Notes: a model not told the origin generated them from the letters alone. DNA of 60,048 nucleotides from CADEEV01 sp032127875 (GCA_032127875.1 JAQBHI010000109.1:1-60048), one strand, 5' to 3'. Positions 23,882-32,875 are shown, counted from the stretch's first letter. Numbers and translations: made by a program.

Positions 23882-23927
23882 CCCAGAAGGTAGCCAGCTC
23901 GCCAGCGTGGCGGCTTGGGGTGTGTTG

Positions 23928-25052
23928 CTAGCGGAGCTCCACCTGGTCGCCGTTCATTACGGCGTCCCGGCTGTAGATCACCTTGGCGACTGAACTGTTC
24001 TGCTGAGCCGTGACGATCGCCAACTCGCCGACGACGTTGCGGGGGGTCTGCGCTGAGGGGTACATGATCCGATAGACGGTCAGCACGTTGCCGGGGGCAA
24101 GGCCGGCCTCGGTGCCAATATCGACGATCACGATGCTGCCCTCGGCGGCAATCGTAGCGTCGCCCGCCTGATCGACGACATAGCCGGTGACCTTGCCAGA
24201 GGCAGGCGTCAGGCGATCGGCGTGGGAGCGCTTGAGGACCAGGGGCACGTTGGCCTTCTCGAAGGTCTTCAGGTAGTCCCCGATGTGGATGTCGATGCAA
24301 GCCTGCTCGACGATGATGCTGGCGCTCGTCTCCTGGACGAGGATGACGCGTCCCCAACCGGTGGGCTCGATCTTCGTTCCGAGGACCTTGCCGGAGACCG
24401 GGTGCTTCACGGGATAGGTGGACTGCTCGAACGCGAACACGTCGCCCGCCTTGATCCCGGCATTCGTGCCCTTGTTGATGTACAGGATGTCGCGGTCGGC
24501 GAAGGCATTCTTGTCGGCCCCGTCCTCGCTGCCGATCAGCCGCAAGCTTTGGTCCTCGGCCTGCTGGACGAGGTAGGGCGCACACTGGATCGTGACCAGC
24601 TCCGTCAAGGGCGAGAGGACCGCCCCGGGCTCGCCGCCGGCGAGTCCTTCGCCCGGCAGGCCCTCACCCTCTTCATCGGTGCCGATGGCACCGGCCTCTC
24701 CCGCCTTGTCAGACAGCAGGCTCACGGCCGGCAGCAGGATCGGATCGCCCGGATAGATCCAGTGCGCGTCTGTGATGTACCTGTTCTGGTCCCAGATCTG
24801 AGGCCAGAGATAGGCGTTCTTCAAGAAACGCCCGGCGATGTCCCAGAGCGTGTCGCCCTTGACGACGATATAGTAGGCAGCCCCCTCGGGAATGCTGTCG
24901 GGGTACTTGTTCTTCGACCAGTGGGCGGCGACTGGGGCGGGGCCGACGAGCAGCCCCGACTGTGCAGCGGTGTCCTCCGCCGCGGTCCACTGACCAAGGA
25001 CCAGGGAAAGCGCCGCAAGGCCGCAGAGAGTGCCTGTTCCCTTCGATCTCAC
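23928..25052 (-). CDS. Exported LysM-domain protein
   Basis: The 374-residue protein starts at GTG 7 nt after AGGAGGT. An N-terminal signal peptide (GTLCGLAALSLVLGQWTAA) is followed by a LysM domain at about residues 59-108 (YYIVVKGDTLWDIAGRFL, IYPGDPILLP). The remaining 240 residues contain beta-rich repeats such as DILYINKGTNAGIKAGDVF and SIVIVDIGTEAGLAPGNVL, resembling OB-like or SLBB-like secreted segments. LysM binds peptidoglycan, so the protein is probably periplasmic and wall-attached. There is no catalytic domain. It is transcribed alone from a promoter with a leader of about 100 nt. Confidence 0.8.
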   Translation of the reverse strand: MRSKGTGTLCGLAALSLVLGQWTAAEDTAAQSGLLVGPAPVAAHWSKNKYPDSIPEGAAYYIVVKGDTLWDIAGRFLKNAYLWPQIWDQNRYITDAHWIYPGDPILLPAVSLLSDKAGEAGAIGTDEEGEGLPGEGLAGGEPGAVLSPLTELVTIQCAPYLVQQAEDQSLRLIGSEDGADKNAFADRDILYINKGTNAGIKAGDVFAFEQSTYPVKHPVSGKVLGTKIEPTGWGRVILVQETSASIIVEQACIDIHIGDYLKTFEKANVPLVLKRSHADRLTPASGKVTGYVVDQAGDATIAAEGSIVIVDIGTEAGLAPGNVLTVYRIMYPSAQTPRNVVGELAIVTAQQNSSVAKVIYSRDAVMNGDQVELR

Positions 25053-25162
25053 TGCCTACCTCCTGGACGGGCCGGCAACCGTCCCCAAAATCCAGAGCAT
25101 CCGGCGTTTCGGGCTGAACTAGACGCCCCCGGACGCTCGCACGAGACCCGGAACTTTGGCGG

Positions 25163-25192
25163 ATGCTAGCAGGAAAAAGGATTCGTCGTCAA
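25163..25192 (-). promoter_or_regulatory. Promoter of the LysM gene
   Basis: On the minus strand TTGACG (25192-25187) and TAGCAT (25168-25163) are spaced by 18 bp; the predicted start near 25156 gives a leader of about 104 nt ending in a strong AGGAGGT. An 11-bp palindrome AAGTGACACTT (25213-25223) lies 20 bp upstream of the -35 and could be an activator site. The region is AT-richer than its surroundings. Confidence 0.55.
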
Positions 25193-25227
25193 GACTTTTT
25201 TTGCAGATTCTAAAGTGACACTTGAGC

Positions 25228-26064
25228 TTAAGGGGAGGCTGGGGGTGGCCCGGCCGAGGGGCTGGGCGGGGGGCTCGCATCCGGTGCGGCAAGGCCGGGA
25301 AGCGTTTCCTGGATCTGCTGCATGAGCTTCCTGGCGGCCTCGGCGCGGGCACTCTCCGGATAGCTCTCGATGAGCCGCTGAAGGTGGGGCAGCGCCTCGG
25401 CCTTGCGGGCCGCTGAGGCCAGACATTCTCCCAGTCGGTAGAGGACTTCGTCGGTCTGGTCGTAGTCCGGATAGTCGCTCAGCACGCCCTGGTAGCGCGG
25501 GATAGCCGAGCGACAGGCTTTACGTGTGCGCTGGTAGAAGTGGCCCGCCAGGTACTCGGCCTGGGCCAGGCTTTGCCTGCAGCCGTGAATGCGCTGCTTG
25601 GCGGTTTCGACATAGGCAGAGTTCGAGTACAGATCCAGCAGCCGCTCGAACTCGACGAGGGCTTGTTTCGTCGCTGACTGGTCGCGATCCGGTGCATTGC
25701 GCTGCTTGAAGTAGGATTCGCCGGTCTGGAACTGCGCGTAGTCGCTCTTCGGGTGCGAGGGATAAAGCGTCACGAAATCCCGATACCCGGACACGGCCAG
25801 GATGTAGTTTGCGGGCCCGCCTTCGCCGAAATGGGCGTCGGCCAGGTGCAGCCTGGCGACCGGCGCGAATTCGCTTTGCGGGAAGGCGTCGATGATGCGG
25901 CGGAAGTGCTGGCGGGCGTTTTCCCAATGGTGCTTTTCGAAGGCCTTCTGTCCCGCCTCCCAGATCAGCTGGTCGGAGTTGCTGGCGAGCGTCGCAAGAT
26001 CGGCCTGGCCCGAGCCACAGGCGGCAAGGCCCAGCATGAGCAGGAATCCGAGAGCTCGCTTCAA
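25228..26064 (-). CDS. bamD: Outer-membrane assembly lipoprotein BamD (ComL/YfiO family)
   Basis: I start at TTG 26064 (LKRALGFLLMLGLAAC), which overlaps the preceding TGA and gives a compact lipoprotein signal with lipobox LAAC; GTG codons at 26088 and 26082 are alternatives. The 278-residue protein then has the TPR-like helical repeats of BamD: AGQKAFEKHHWENARQHFRR, FAPVARLHLADAHF, AVSGYRDFVTLYPSHPKSDY and QTGESYFKQ. BamD is the essential outer-membrane lipoprotein that links BamA with the other Bam subunits. The C-terminus is Pro/Ser-rich. It is the last gene of the aroC operon. Confidence 0.88.
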   Translation of the reverse strand: MKRALGFLLMLGLAACGSGQADLATLASNSDQLIWEAGQKAFEKHHWENARQHFRRIIDAFPQSEFAPVARLHLADAHFGEGGPANYILAVSGYRDFVTLYPSHPKSDYAQFQTGESYFKQRNAPDRDQSATKQALVEFERLLDLYSNSAYVETAKQRIHGCRQSLAQAEYLAGHFYQRTRKACRSAIPRYQGVLSDYPDYDQTDEVLYRLGECLASAARKAEALPHLQRLIESYPESARAEAARKLMQQIQETLPGLAAPDASPPPSPSAGPPPASP

Positions 26065-26999
26065 GGACGCCCCTGGAGCCACTCCCACTCGCGGGCGAGC
26101 CCCTCCCGGAGCGGAACGGTGGAGCGGAACTCGAGATCGTGGCGCGCGGCCCCGGTGTCGGCGAGGGTGTCTCTCATATCTCCTTTTTGGGCCGCCTCGC
26201 GCACGATTTCAAGCTGTCGGCCCGTGACGGCGCGAATTTCGTCCAGCACGTGGTTCAGTTCGACACGAGCTCCGCCCCCGACGTTGTAGACGTGGCCGGG
26301 TCGACCGATGTCGGCGGCGGCTCGCGTCGCAGCCACGATGTCGTCGACGTAGGTGAAGTCGCGGGTCTGCCGGCCATCGCCATAAAGATGAATAGGCCCG
26401 CCGTCGCGTGCCGAGCGCAAGAAGCGGTGGAAGGCCATGTCCGGCCGTTGTCGTGGACCGTAGACGGTGAAGTAGCGGAGGCTCACGACCGGAAGGCCTT
26501 CGTTCGTGCCGTAGAGGTGGACGAGATGCTCGGCTGCCAGCTTGGTGACGCCGTAGGGAGAGACCGGCCGGCAAACGCCGCTCTCGCGCAGCGGCAGCGC
26601 CGCCACGTCGCCATAGACCGAAGAGGACGAGGCGTAGACGAAGCGCGGCACGCCCACGCTCACGGCGGCCTCGAGCAGCCGCTGGGTCGCGAGCACGTTG
26701 TTGTCGGTGTACACGCCGAAATCGCGGCCCCAGGACGCGCGCACGCCGGCCTGTGCCGCGAGGTGGTAGACGTGGGCCGCGCCCTCGAGCAGAGGAGCAA
26801 GCTCGAGTTCTTGAAGGCGGCCTTCGACGAAACGGAAGCCGGCGTGCGAGCGGGCTGTGGCGAGGTTCAACTCCTTGACGGCGCGCGGATAGAAGTCGGC
26901 AAAGGCATCGATTCCGACGACCTCGTGACCCTCGCCGAGGAGGCGCTCGGTAAGCTGCGATCCAATGAACCCCGCGGCGCCCGTGACGATCGTCCTCAC
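26061..26999 (-). CDS. NAD-dependent sugar-nucleotide epimerase/dehydratase
   Basis: The 312-residue short-chain dehydrogenase-type protein has the NAD motif TGAAGFIG at the N-terminus, YHLAAQAGVRASW, the catalytic SSSSVYGD and YxxxK in SPYGVTKLAAEHL, and the downstream RYFTVYGPRQRPDMAFHRF. The last motif is typical of UDP-glucuronate 4-epimerases and UDP-glucose 4-epimerases, so the substrate is probably a UDP-sugar for envelope glycans. The start is GTG overlapping the thioesterase stop as GTGA. Its stop overlaps the likely bamD start as TTGA. Confidence 0.88.
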   Translation of the reverse strand: MRTIVTGAAGFIGSQLTERLLGEGHEVVGIDAFADFYPRAVKELNLATARSHAGFRFVEGRLQELELAPLLEGAAHVYHLAAQAGVRASWGRDFGVYTDNNVLATQRLLEAAVSVGVPRFVYASSSSVYGDVAALPLRESGVCRPVSPYGVTKLAAEHLVHLYGTNEGLPVVSLRYFTVYGPRQRPDMAFHRFLRSARDGGPIHLYGDGRQTRDFTYVDDIVAATRAAADIGRPGHVYNVGGGARVELNHVLDEIRAVTGRQLEIVREAAQKGDMRDTLADTGAARHDLEFRSTVPLREGLAREWEWLQGRP

Positions 27000-27388
27000 C
27001 CCAGCAGGCTCCGAATCTGCTTCGGCAGCGGCCGTGGCCGGCCATTCCGATCGACGGCTGCGTGACGTGTCGTGCCGGTCGCGAGCGGGCTCTGCGCGTC
27101 CCCTCGATGAACCTCGTAGTCGAAGGCAAGGCTTGCTCCACCCATCCGCGCCAGGCGGGTTCGAACGTCCAGCGTGTCGTCGTAGAGGGCGGGGCGAAAA
27201 AAGCGTGCACGTGTCTCGATCACCGGCAGGCGCAAGCCGTCGGCCTCGAGTTCGCGATAGCTGAGGCCCAGGCCGCGCAGCAGGTCGGTGCGTCCGACCT
27301 CGAACCAGGCGAAGTAGTTGCCATGATAGGCGATGCCCATCTGGTCGGTTTCTGCGTAGCGAACGCGAATCTGTGAGGAGCAGCGCAT
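26996..27388 (-). CDS. YbgC/4-hydroxybenzoyl-CoA-type acyl-CoA thioesterase
   Basis: The 130-residue single hotdog-fold protein carries the signature YAETDQMGIAYHGNYFAWFE, including the catalytic-type Asp, then GRTDLLRGLGL and the central strand ARFFRPALYDDTLDVRT. YbgC-type thioesterases hydrolyse acyl-CoA or acyl-ACP. In proteobacteria they are often near tol-pal; here the gene lies between rpe and an epimerase in the aroC-bamD operon. It is probably cytoplasmic; the substrate chain length is unknown. Confidence 0.88.
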   Translation of the reverse strand: MRCSSQIRVRYAETDQMGIAYHGNYFAWFEVGRTDLLRGLGLSYRELEADGLRLPVIETRARFFRPALYDDTLDVRTRLARMGGASLAFDYEVHRGDAQSPLATGTTRHAAVDRNGRPRPLPKQIRSLLG

Positions 27389-27390
27389 GG

Positions 27391-28041
27391 TCAGCGGCAG
27401 GCCTCGAGCAGCCGCCGTGCCGCAGCCTCGGCATCGCCCTGGCCGAACACGGCCGAGCCTGCGACGAGCACCTGCGCGCCGGCCTCGAGCAGGCTGCGGG
27501 CGTTGCTGGCGTCCACCCCGCCATCGACTTCGATCAATGTCTCGAGGCTGCGGTCGCGCAGCTGCCGGGCGAGGCGCCTTATCTTGTCCAGGCTGGCCGG
27601 GATGAAGGCCTGTCCGCCGAAGCCGGGGTTCACGGACATCACGAGCACGTAGTCGAGTTCTGGCAGGATCTCATCGAGGCTTGCGATCGGCGTGGCGGGA
27701 TTGATGGCGACGCCGGGCCTGCAGCCCCGGCTCCTGAGGTGTGCGATGGTGCGCTGCAAGTGCGGGAGGGCCTCGACGTGGACGCTGATCCAGTCGGCGC
27801 CCGCGTCGACGAAGGCGTCGACGTAGCGGTCCGCGTTCTCGATCATGAGGTGCACGTCGATGGGCAGCTTGGTGGCTTTGCGGAGGGATTTCAAGACTGC
27901 AGGCCCGACGGTCAGGTTCGGCACGAAATGACCATCCATGACGTCGAAGTGCACGAGGCCCGCGCCGCCGTGCTCGGCGCAGGCGACCTCCTCGGCCAGC
28001 CGGCCGAAGTCCGCCGATAGGATGGAAGGAGCCAGTATCAC
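27391..28041 (-). CDS. rpe: Ribulose-phosphate 3-epimerase
   Basis: The 216-residue TIM barrel begins MILAPSILSADFGRLAEEV and contains HFDVMDGHFVPNLTVGP, DVHLMIENADRYVDAF, MSVNPGFGGQAF and EVDGGVDASNA, with the metal-binding His and Asp residues of the family. It interconverts ribulose 5-phosphate and xylulose 5-phosphate. This is the epimerase needed between the transketolase and phosphoribulokinase steps of the Calvin cycle, but it lies in a general operon 21 kb from the cbb genes. The start overlaps the PASTA gene stop as ATGA. Confidence 0.96.
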   Translation of the reverse strand: MILAPSILSADFGRLAEEVACAEHGGAGLVHFDVMDGHFVPNLTVGPAVLKSLRKATKLPIDVHLMIENADRYVDAFVDAGADWISVHVEALPHLQRTIAHLRSRGCRPGVAINPATPIASLDEILPELDYVLVMSVNPGFGGQAFIPASLDKIRRLARQLRDRSLETLIEVDGGVDASNARSLLEAGAQVLVAGSAVFGQGDAEAAARRLLEACR

Positions 28042-28769
28042 GATTCCCCCTTGCTGACCTCCAGGGCCACCGCGGAGTGCGGGCTGACCCGATGCCCGGC
28101 AGCCGGGCTCTGACGCAGGACGATGCCGCCCGGCGCGCCCGGGTACGGGCGGTAGCGCACGTCGGTCACTTTCAGACCGGCCATTTGCAGGGTGAAGAGC
28201 ACCTCGATCGCGCGCTTGCCGATCAGGTCGGGCATCAGGTAGTCGCCGCGTCCGGAGCCCCGGCTCACCAGCAGCGAGACGCCCTCGGCGATCGCGTCGA
28301 CCTCTCCAGCGGGCGGCCGCTGTGCGAGGACGGTTCCCTCGCCGGCCGGATCGTCCACCTCGGCCACTCGGGCGATCGCGATCTGGGCCTGGTCGAGCGC
28401 AAGCCGTCCGGCGCGCAGGCTCCGGCCCTCCAGCGTCGGCAGGTTCAGGCGCCGGGGCCCCAGGCTCAGCCAGACCCGCACGCTGCGATGGCTCTTCAGG
28501 GCCGCGCCAGGCAGTGGCTCCTGCGCCACGATGTGATCGAGCGGGACCTTCGGGTCGTTTCGCTTGCCCTCGACGCGCAGCAACAACCCGCGCCGCGATG
28601 CCAGATCACCGGCCTCAGGCATGCGCTTTTCGAGGAGGGAAGGTACCTCGACCCGTTGCGACATCAGCACGGAGCGCATCGTGACCAGCGCCGAACCGCC
28701 CGCCGTCGCCAGCAGGGCCGTCGCCAGGATGCCGTTCTTGAACAGGAAGATGAGAGCGCGCTTGATCAA
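28038..28769 (-). CDS. PASTA-domain membrane protein
   Basis: About 243 residues from TTG 28769 (TTG 28781 is an alternative): a short basic cytoplasmic start (IKRALIFLFKNG), one transmembrane helix (LATALLATAGGSALV) and three PASTA domains. Each domain starts with a P-x-L/V element: VPSLLEKRMPEAGDLA, LPTLEGRSLRAGRLAL and MPDLIGKRAIEVLFTLQ. PASTA domains bind muropeptides or beta-lactams in penicillin-binding proteins and kinases. No kinase or transpeptidase domain is attached here. It would sit in the inner membrane with the PASTA domains in the periplasm. It lies between rsmB and rpe. Confidence 0.82.
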   Translation of the reverse strand: MIKRALIFLFKNGILATALLATAGGSALVTMRSVLMSQRVEVPSLLEKRMPEAGDLASRRGLLLRVEGKRNDPKVPLDHIVAQEPLPGAALKSHRSVRVWLSLGPRRLNLPTLEGRSLRAGRLALDQAQIAIARVAEVDDPAGEGTVLAQRPPAGEVDAIAEGVSLLVSRGSGRGDYLMPDLIGKRAIEVLFTLQMAGLKVTDVRYRPYPGAPGGIVLRQSPAAGHRVSPHSAVALEVSKGES

Positions 28770-28812
28770 TGGAATGCCCAAAATACCATAACCGTGCGGC
28801 AGCGCTGAAGCG

Positions 28813-30096
28813 TCAGGACCGCTGCAAGACAGCTGCGAAGAACATGTCGCCGGGAGCGTGCCTGCCCGTCCTCGCGTAGGGTCCATCCGCGAAAGCACCC
28901 GCCCATGCGGGCAAAGGGGCCAGCCGAAAGCGCGAATCGGTCGAAAGGAACGCGCTCACCACCTGTTCGTTTTCCTCCGGTTCGGAAGAGCAGGTGGCGT
29001 AGACCAGCCTGCCCCCACTGCGCACGAGCGGCGCGAGGCTCCCGAGCAGGGTCGCTTGCAGGCGGGAGTGGCGCAGGATGTCGGGTTCGACGGTGCGCCA
29101 ACGTACGTCCGGGTGCCGTCCCAGCGTGCCAAGGCCGCTGCACGGCGCATCCAGGAGGAGGTGGTCGAAGCTGCCCGCCTCGAAGGGCGGTCGGCGGGCA
29201 TCGGCGCCGACCAGGCACAGGTTCGGTGCTCCCCAGCGGCGCATCAGCACGGCCATCGCCTCTCTGCGCCGGGCTCCCGGTTCAGCCGCAACCACGAATC
29301 GGTCTTCCGCCAGGTCGGCCATCAAGGTTGCCTTCCCGCCCGGCGCGGCGCAAGCGTCGAGAATCAGACCCGGCCCCGAGGCGAGATGGGCGACGAGCTG
29401 GGAGCCTTCATCCTGAATGTAGACGAGCCCCGCCTCCGCGAGCCCGGCGAGCCGACCATTTCGTGCCTCGAAGGCCCCGGGCAGGGACGAGGGCGCCAGC
29501 TCGATACCGGCCTCCAGGATGCTCTGGCGGGCTGTCGGGGCGCGGGGGTTGAGCCGCAGAGTAGTTCGGGGTTTTTCGAGAGACGCTCTTGCCCTGGCGA
29601 CAGCGGCTGCGGGTCCCAGCCGTTTCAACCATCGGCTCGCGAGCCATGCGGGCAGCGATCCGGCGCTCGTGAGCCAGGCTTCGGGCTGACGCTCCGGGTC
29701 GGGCAAGGCCGGCGCGCCCTCGCGCGCGAGGCGGCGCAGCACCGCGTTGACGAAGCCGGCTGCCGCGGGCGCCTCGCTGCGCACCAGCTCCACCGACTCC
29801 GAAACGGCCGCGCGGTCCGGCACGCGCAAATCGAGGATCTGGTAGGCGCCCAGGCGAAGGGCCGCGAGAGCCCCGGCATCCACGCGGAGCAACGGCCGAT
29901 CCAGCAGGCAGGCGAGGGCATGGTCGAGCCGACCCCGCGCACGTAGCGTGCCGAGGACCAGCTCGTGAAGAAAGCCCCGCTCGCGCGGGTCGTCGAGACC
30001 GGGCTCCGCAAGGGCCAGCTGTTCCGCGAGCGTGCCACGATCGGCATCGAGAGCTCGCAGCACGGCGAAGGCGCGCACCCGGGCGGCGCTGGGCAT
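28813..30096 (-). CDS. rsmB: 16S rRNA (cytosine-967-C5)-methyltransferase
   Basis: The 427-residue protein has an N-terminal NusB-like RNA-binding helical domain (RVRAFAVLRALDADRGTLAE, AVNAVLRRLARE-like FVNAVLRRLAREG) and a C-terminal SAM methyltransferase domain. The domain has LILDACAAPGGKATLMADL, the catalytic loop DAPCSGLGTLGRHPDVRW and the second Cys in YATCSSEPEENEQVV. It methylates C967 of 16S rRNA. It lies 4 nt after fmt, and the def-fmt-rsmB arrangement is conserved in many bacteria. Confidence 0.95.
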   Translation of the reverse strand: MPSAARVRAFAVLRALDADRGTLAEQLALAEPGLDDPRERGFLHELVLGTLRARGRLDHALACLLDRPLLRVDAGALAALRLGAYQILDLRVPDRAAVSESVELVRSEAPAAAGFVNAVLRRLAREGAPALPDPERQPEAWLTSAGSLPAWLASRWLKRLGPAAAVARARASLEKPRTTLRLNPRAPTARQSILEAGIELAPSSLPGAFEARNGRLAGLAEAGLVYIQDEGSQLVAHLASGPGLILDACAAPGGKATLMADLAEDRFVVAAEPGARRREAMAVLMRRWGAPNLCLVGADARRPPFEAGSFDHLLLDAPCSGLGTLGRHPDVRWRTVEPDILRHSRLQATLLGSLAPLVRSGGRLVYATCSSEPEENEQVVSAFLSTDSRFRLAPLPAWAGAFADGPYARTGRHAPGDMFFAAVLQRS

Positions 30097-30100
30097 GGCC

Positions 30101-31030
30101 TCAGCCGAGCCGGGCGCCCGGCTCGAGCCGCGCGCCGGCGGCGAATGCGGCGCCGCTCACGCGGCGCCGACCTTCTTGCTGAACTTCGAGGAGCCCGAGC
30201 CGCGTGCCGCCGCCGCAACAGACCACGAGCGCGTCTCCCGCGAGGCCCTGGAGCAGCCCGGCTTCACCGGCCGCATCGGGGATGAGCTGCGCACGCAGGA
30301 TCTTGAGCGACTGCCCCTGCCAGGTGGTGAAGGCGCCGGGCCAAGGAGCAAATCCACGCACGCGTTGGTGGATCACTCGCGCCGGCGCTCGCCAGTCGAT
30401 TCGGCCCTCCTGCTTGCCGAGCAGGGGAGCGTGAGTCGCTCTCGAGTGATCCTGGACTCGTGGCGCAAGCTGACCGGAAGCGAGCCGTGCCAGCGTCTCG
30501 ACGAGCAGCTCAGCGCCCAGGCTGGCCAGCCGCTGCTGCAACTCGCCCGCGGTTTCTTCCGGCCCGATCGGCGTGGCTCGGGCGAGTAGCAGCGGGCCCG
30601 TGTCCAGGCCTTCGTCGAGGAGCATCGTGGTGACACCGGTCTGCGTTTCGCCGGCCGCAATGGCGCGCTGGATGGGCGCGGCCCCTCGGTACAGCGGGAG
30701 CAGCGAGGCGTGCACGTTGAGCGTGCCCAGTGGCGCGATCTCCAGCACCGCCCGGGGCAGGATCTGGCCGTAGGCGACGACAACCTGCACGTCGGAACGC
30801 AGAGTGCGGAGCGCATCGATCGTCTCCGCTTCGCGAATTCGCGTTGGCTGGAGCACCCTCACGCCGCGGGCCTCGGCCGCCGGCTTGAGTGGAGGGGGAG
30901 CCAGCGCTCGTCCCCGGCCCTTTCCCTTGTCGGGTTGGGTGACCAGCGCGAGCAACTCGTGCCCGGCGCTCATCAGCGCCTCGAAGGACGGGATCGCAAA
31001 GCTCCCGCTGCCGATAAAGACGATTCTCAC
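30101..31030 (-). CDS. fmt: Methionyl-tRNA formyltransferase
   Basis: The 309-residue protein starts at GTG (MRIVFIGSGSFAIPSFEAL). The catalytic domain contains VTQPDKGKGRGRALAPPPLK, the folate-site residues around NVHASLLPLYRGAAPIQRAI and the catalytic Asn/His/Asp constellation, including the DEGLDTGPLL loop. A C-terminal OB-like tRNA-binding domain follows (PWPGAFTTWQGQSLKI). It formylates Met-tRNAfMet for initiation. It lies 1 nt after def, its functional partner. Confidence 0.96.
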   Translation of the reverse strand: MRIVFIGSGSFAIPSFEALMSAGHELLALVTQPDKGKGRGRALAPPPLKPAAEARGVRVLQPTRIREAETIDALRTLRSDVQVVVAYGQILPRAVLEIAPLGTLNVHASLLPLYRGAAPIQRAIAAGETQTGVTTMLLDEGLDTGPLLLARATPIGPEETAGELQQRLASLGAELLVETLARLASGQLAPRVQDHSRATHAPLLGKQEGRIDWRAPARVIHQRVRGFAPWPGAFTTWQGQSLKILRAQLIPDAAGEAGLLQGLAGDALVVCCGGGTRLGLLEVQQEGRRRVSGAAFAAGARLEPGARLG

Positions 31031-31031
31031 C

Positions 31032-31550
31032 TCACTCGTCCCAGTCCCCGGCGCGGGCGCGCTTGCGAAGCTTGCGCTGCAGCAGGTCGCGTTTGAGCGG
31101 GGAGAGCCGATCCACGAACAGCAGCCCCTCGATGTGGTCGATTTCGTGGCAAAAGGCGCGGGCCAGCAGCTCCGTGCCCGAGTAGGAGCGCGGCTTGCCA
31201 TCGAGGTCGAGGCCCTTCACCGTGATGCGTGCCGGGCGCACTGGAGAGCCCGCGTAGCCGGGTATCGACAGGCAGCCTTCCTCGTGGCGTTGCTCGCCTT
31301 CCTTTTCGATCAGTTCGGGGTTGATCAGGTGCAGCAGCTGCCGCTTGTCCTCACCCACGGAGAGGTCGACGACGATCACGCGCAGCGCCACGCCGATCTG
31401 CGGCGCGGCGAGCCCGATTCCGGGCGCGGCATACATGGTGTCGAGCATGTCCTGGACGAGCGCCGCGATCCGCCCGTCGATGTTCGCCACCGCCAGGGAC
31501 GGGGCGTGCAGCAGGGCCTCACCCCACTTCACGATCGGCCGAATCGCCAA
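31032..31550 (-). CDS. def: Peptide deformylase
   Basis: The 172-residue enzyme starts at TTG 31550 (MAIRPIVKWGEALLHAPS). All three PDF motifs are present: GIGLAAPQIG, EEGCLSIPGY (metal Cys) and CHEIDHIEG (HExxH with two metal His). It removes the formyl group from nascent chains, using Fe2+ or Zn2+. The ORF open to 31679 adds arginine-rich sequence antisense to aroC and was rejected; a GTG at 31535 is less likely because it removes conserved residues. The start is 7 nt after the aroC stop. Confidence 0.93.
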   Translation of the reverse strand: MAIRPIVKWGEALLHAPSLAVANIDGRIAALVQDMLDTMYAAPGIGLAAPQIGVALRVIVVDLSVGEDKRQLLHLINPELIEKEGEQRHEEGCLSIPGYAGSPVRPARITVKGLDLDGKPRSYSGTELLARAFCHEIDHIEGLLFVDRLSPLKRDLLQRKLRKRARAGDWDE

Positions 31551-31557
31551 GGCGTCC

Positions 31558-32748
31558 CTACTCCTCGGCCGGCGGCCGGCGCGCCAGAAACTCGCGGGTG
31601 CGCTCGCGCGTCGCCCCGAGGTGGTCGAGATACTCCACGAGCGAATCGCCGCCGCACTTCTCGAGCATGGCATCGGCAAGCACCAGACTCAGCATCGCTT
31701 CGGCGACCACGCCCGCCGCCGGCACGACGCAGGTGTCGCTGCGCTCGACCGACGCCGTGCGCGGCTGCTTGGTCGACATATCGATCGAACGCAGGCCGAT
31801 GAGCAGCGTCGGGATGGGCTTCACGACGGCCTGGGCGCGCAATTCTTCGCCGTTCGTCACGCCACCCTCGAGGCCTCCGGCCCGATTGCTGCCGCGATGA
31901 AGGCCGCGCTCGTCGTCGTACAGGATCTCATCGTGGAAGCGGGCGCCGGATACGGCGCCCGCCTCGAAACCGGAGCCGAGCGAGACCGCCTTCACGGCGT
32001 GGATCGACATCAGCGCCTGGGCAACCCGGCCATCGAGCCGCCTGTCCCACTGGGTGAAGGAGCCGAGCCCGGGCGGCAGGCCCTTCGCGATCACCTCGAA
32101 GATGCCCCCGACTGAATCACCGTCCCGCTTGGCGGCGTCGATCGCTGCCACCATGGCCTTGGCGGCGCTTGCGTCCACGCAGCGTACCGGACTCGCCTCG
32201 ACAGCCCCGAGTTCTTCCCAGGCGACGGAGCCCGCTGCCACGCAAGCGTCGCCGATGCGCAGAACGTGGCTCCGGACCTCGACGTCCGAGACGCGCAGCA
32301 GCGTCCGGGCGAGCGCCCCGGCAGCGACCCGTGCCGCAGTCTCGCGGGCACTGGCCCGCTCGAGCACGTTGCGCAGGTCGTCGGTCAGGAACTTGATCGC
32401 GCCCGCGAGGTCGGCATGCCCGGGGCGCGGGTGCTTGAGGGCGCGTCGCTTGCGGGCCGCGGGCGGTTGCGGGGCGGGCGACATGACGTCCCGCCAGTTC
32501 TCGAAGTCGCGATTGCGGATTTGCAGGCTGACGGGGCTGCCCAGCGTGAGGCCGTGCCGAACCCCGGAGAGCACCTCCACGGAGTCGCTTTCGATCTTCA
32601 TCCGCCCGCCACGTCCGTATCCACCCTGACGGCGGCGGAGATCGGAGGCAAGAGCGTCCATGTCCACGCTGAGGCCCGCCGGGAGCCCCTCGACCACCAC
32701 GGTCAGGGCGGGCCCATGGGACTCGCCGGCGGTCAGAAATCGGAGCAT
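31558..32748 (-). CDS. aroC: Chorismate synthase
   Basis: The 396-residue protein starts MLRFLTAGESHGPALTVVVEG and has the family signatures RRQGGYGRGGRM, HPRPGHADLAGAIKF, RASARETAARVAAGAL and SNRAGGLEGGVTNGEE. It converts EPSP to chorismate using reduced FMN, the last common step of aromatic biosynthesis. It heads a nine-gene minus-strand operon (aroC-def-fmt-rsmB-PASTA-rpe-thioesterase-epimerase-bamD) in which neighbours overlap or nearly touch. A TATCAT -10 ends 14 nt before the ATG. Confidence 0.97.
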   Translation of the reverse strand: MLRFLTAGESHGPALTVVVEGLPAGLSVDMDALASDLRRRQGGYGRGGRMKIESDSVEVLSGVRHGLTLGSPVSLQIRNRDFENWRDVMSPAPQPPAARKRRALKHPRPGHADLAGAIKFLTDDLRNVLERASARETAARVAAGALARTLLRVSDVEVRSHVLRIGDACVAAGSVAWEELGAVEASPVRCVDASAAKAMVAAIDAAKRDGDSVGGIFEVIAKGLPPGLGSFTQWDRRLDGRVAQALMSIHAVKAVSLGSGFEAGAVSGARFHDEILYDDERGLHRGSNRAGGLEGGVTNGEELRAQAVVKPIPTLLIGLRSIDMSTKQPRTASVERSDTCVVPAAGVVAEAMLSLVLADAMLEKCGGDSLVEYLDHLGATRERTREFLARRPPAEE

Positions 32749-32762
32749 GTTCGGTGCAGTCG

Positions 32763-32768
32763 ATGATA
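32763..32768 (-). promoter_or_regulatory. Candidate -10 box of the aroC operon
   Basis: TATCAT on the minus strand (32768-32763) lies in the 127-nt divergent gap between aroC and the sigma-54 activator gene. It ends 14 nt before the aroC ATG, giving a leader of about 8 nt. No convincing -35 is visible. On the plus strand the gap ends with AAGGGAG, a good ribosome site for the activator gene; TAAAGT at 32839-32844 is a weak -10 candidate for it. Confidence 0.4.
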
Positions 32769-32875
32769 GCGCACGCGTCCGGCCTGGGACAGTTGAGCGA
32801 CCGTCACACGTCGCTTCGGACCACCCGGGCAACTTTCGTAAAGTGCGCCCAATTTACACAGCAAGGGAGTTTTCG

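Noticed and set aside
28770..28898. Start of the PASTA protein at 28898
   Set aside because: This extension overlaps the end of rsmB on the same strand by 86 nt and adds non-conserved sequence before the transmembrane helix; a TTG at 28769 or 28781 is more reasonable.
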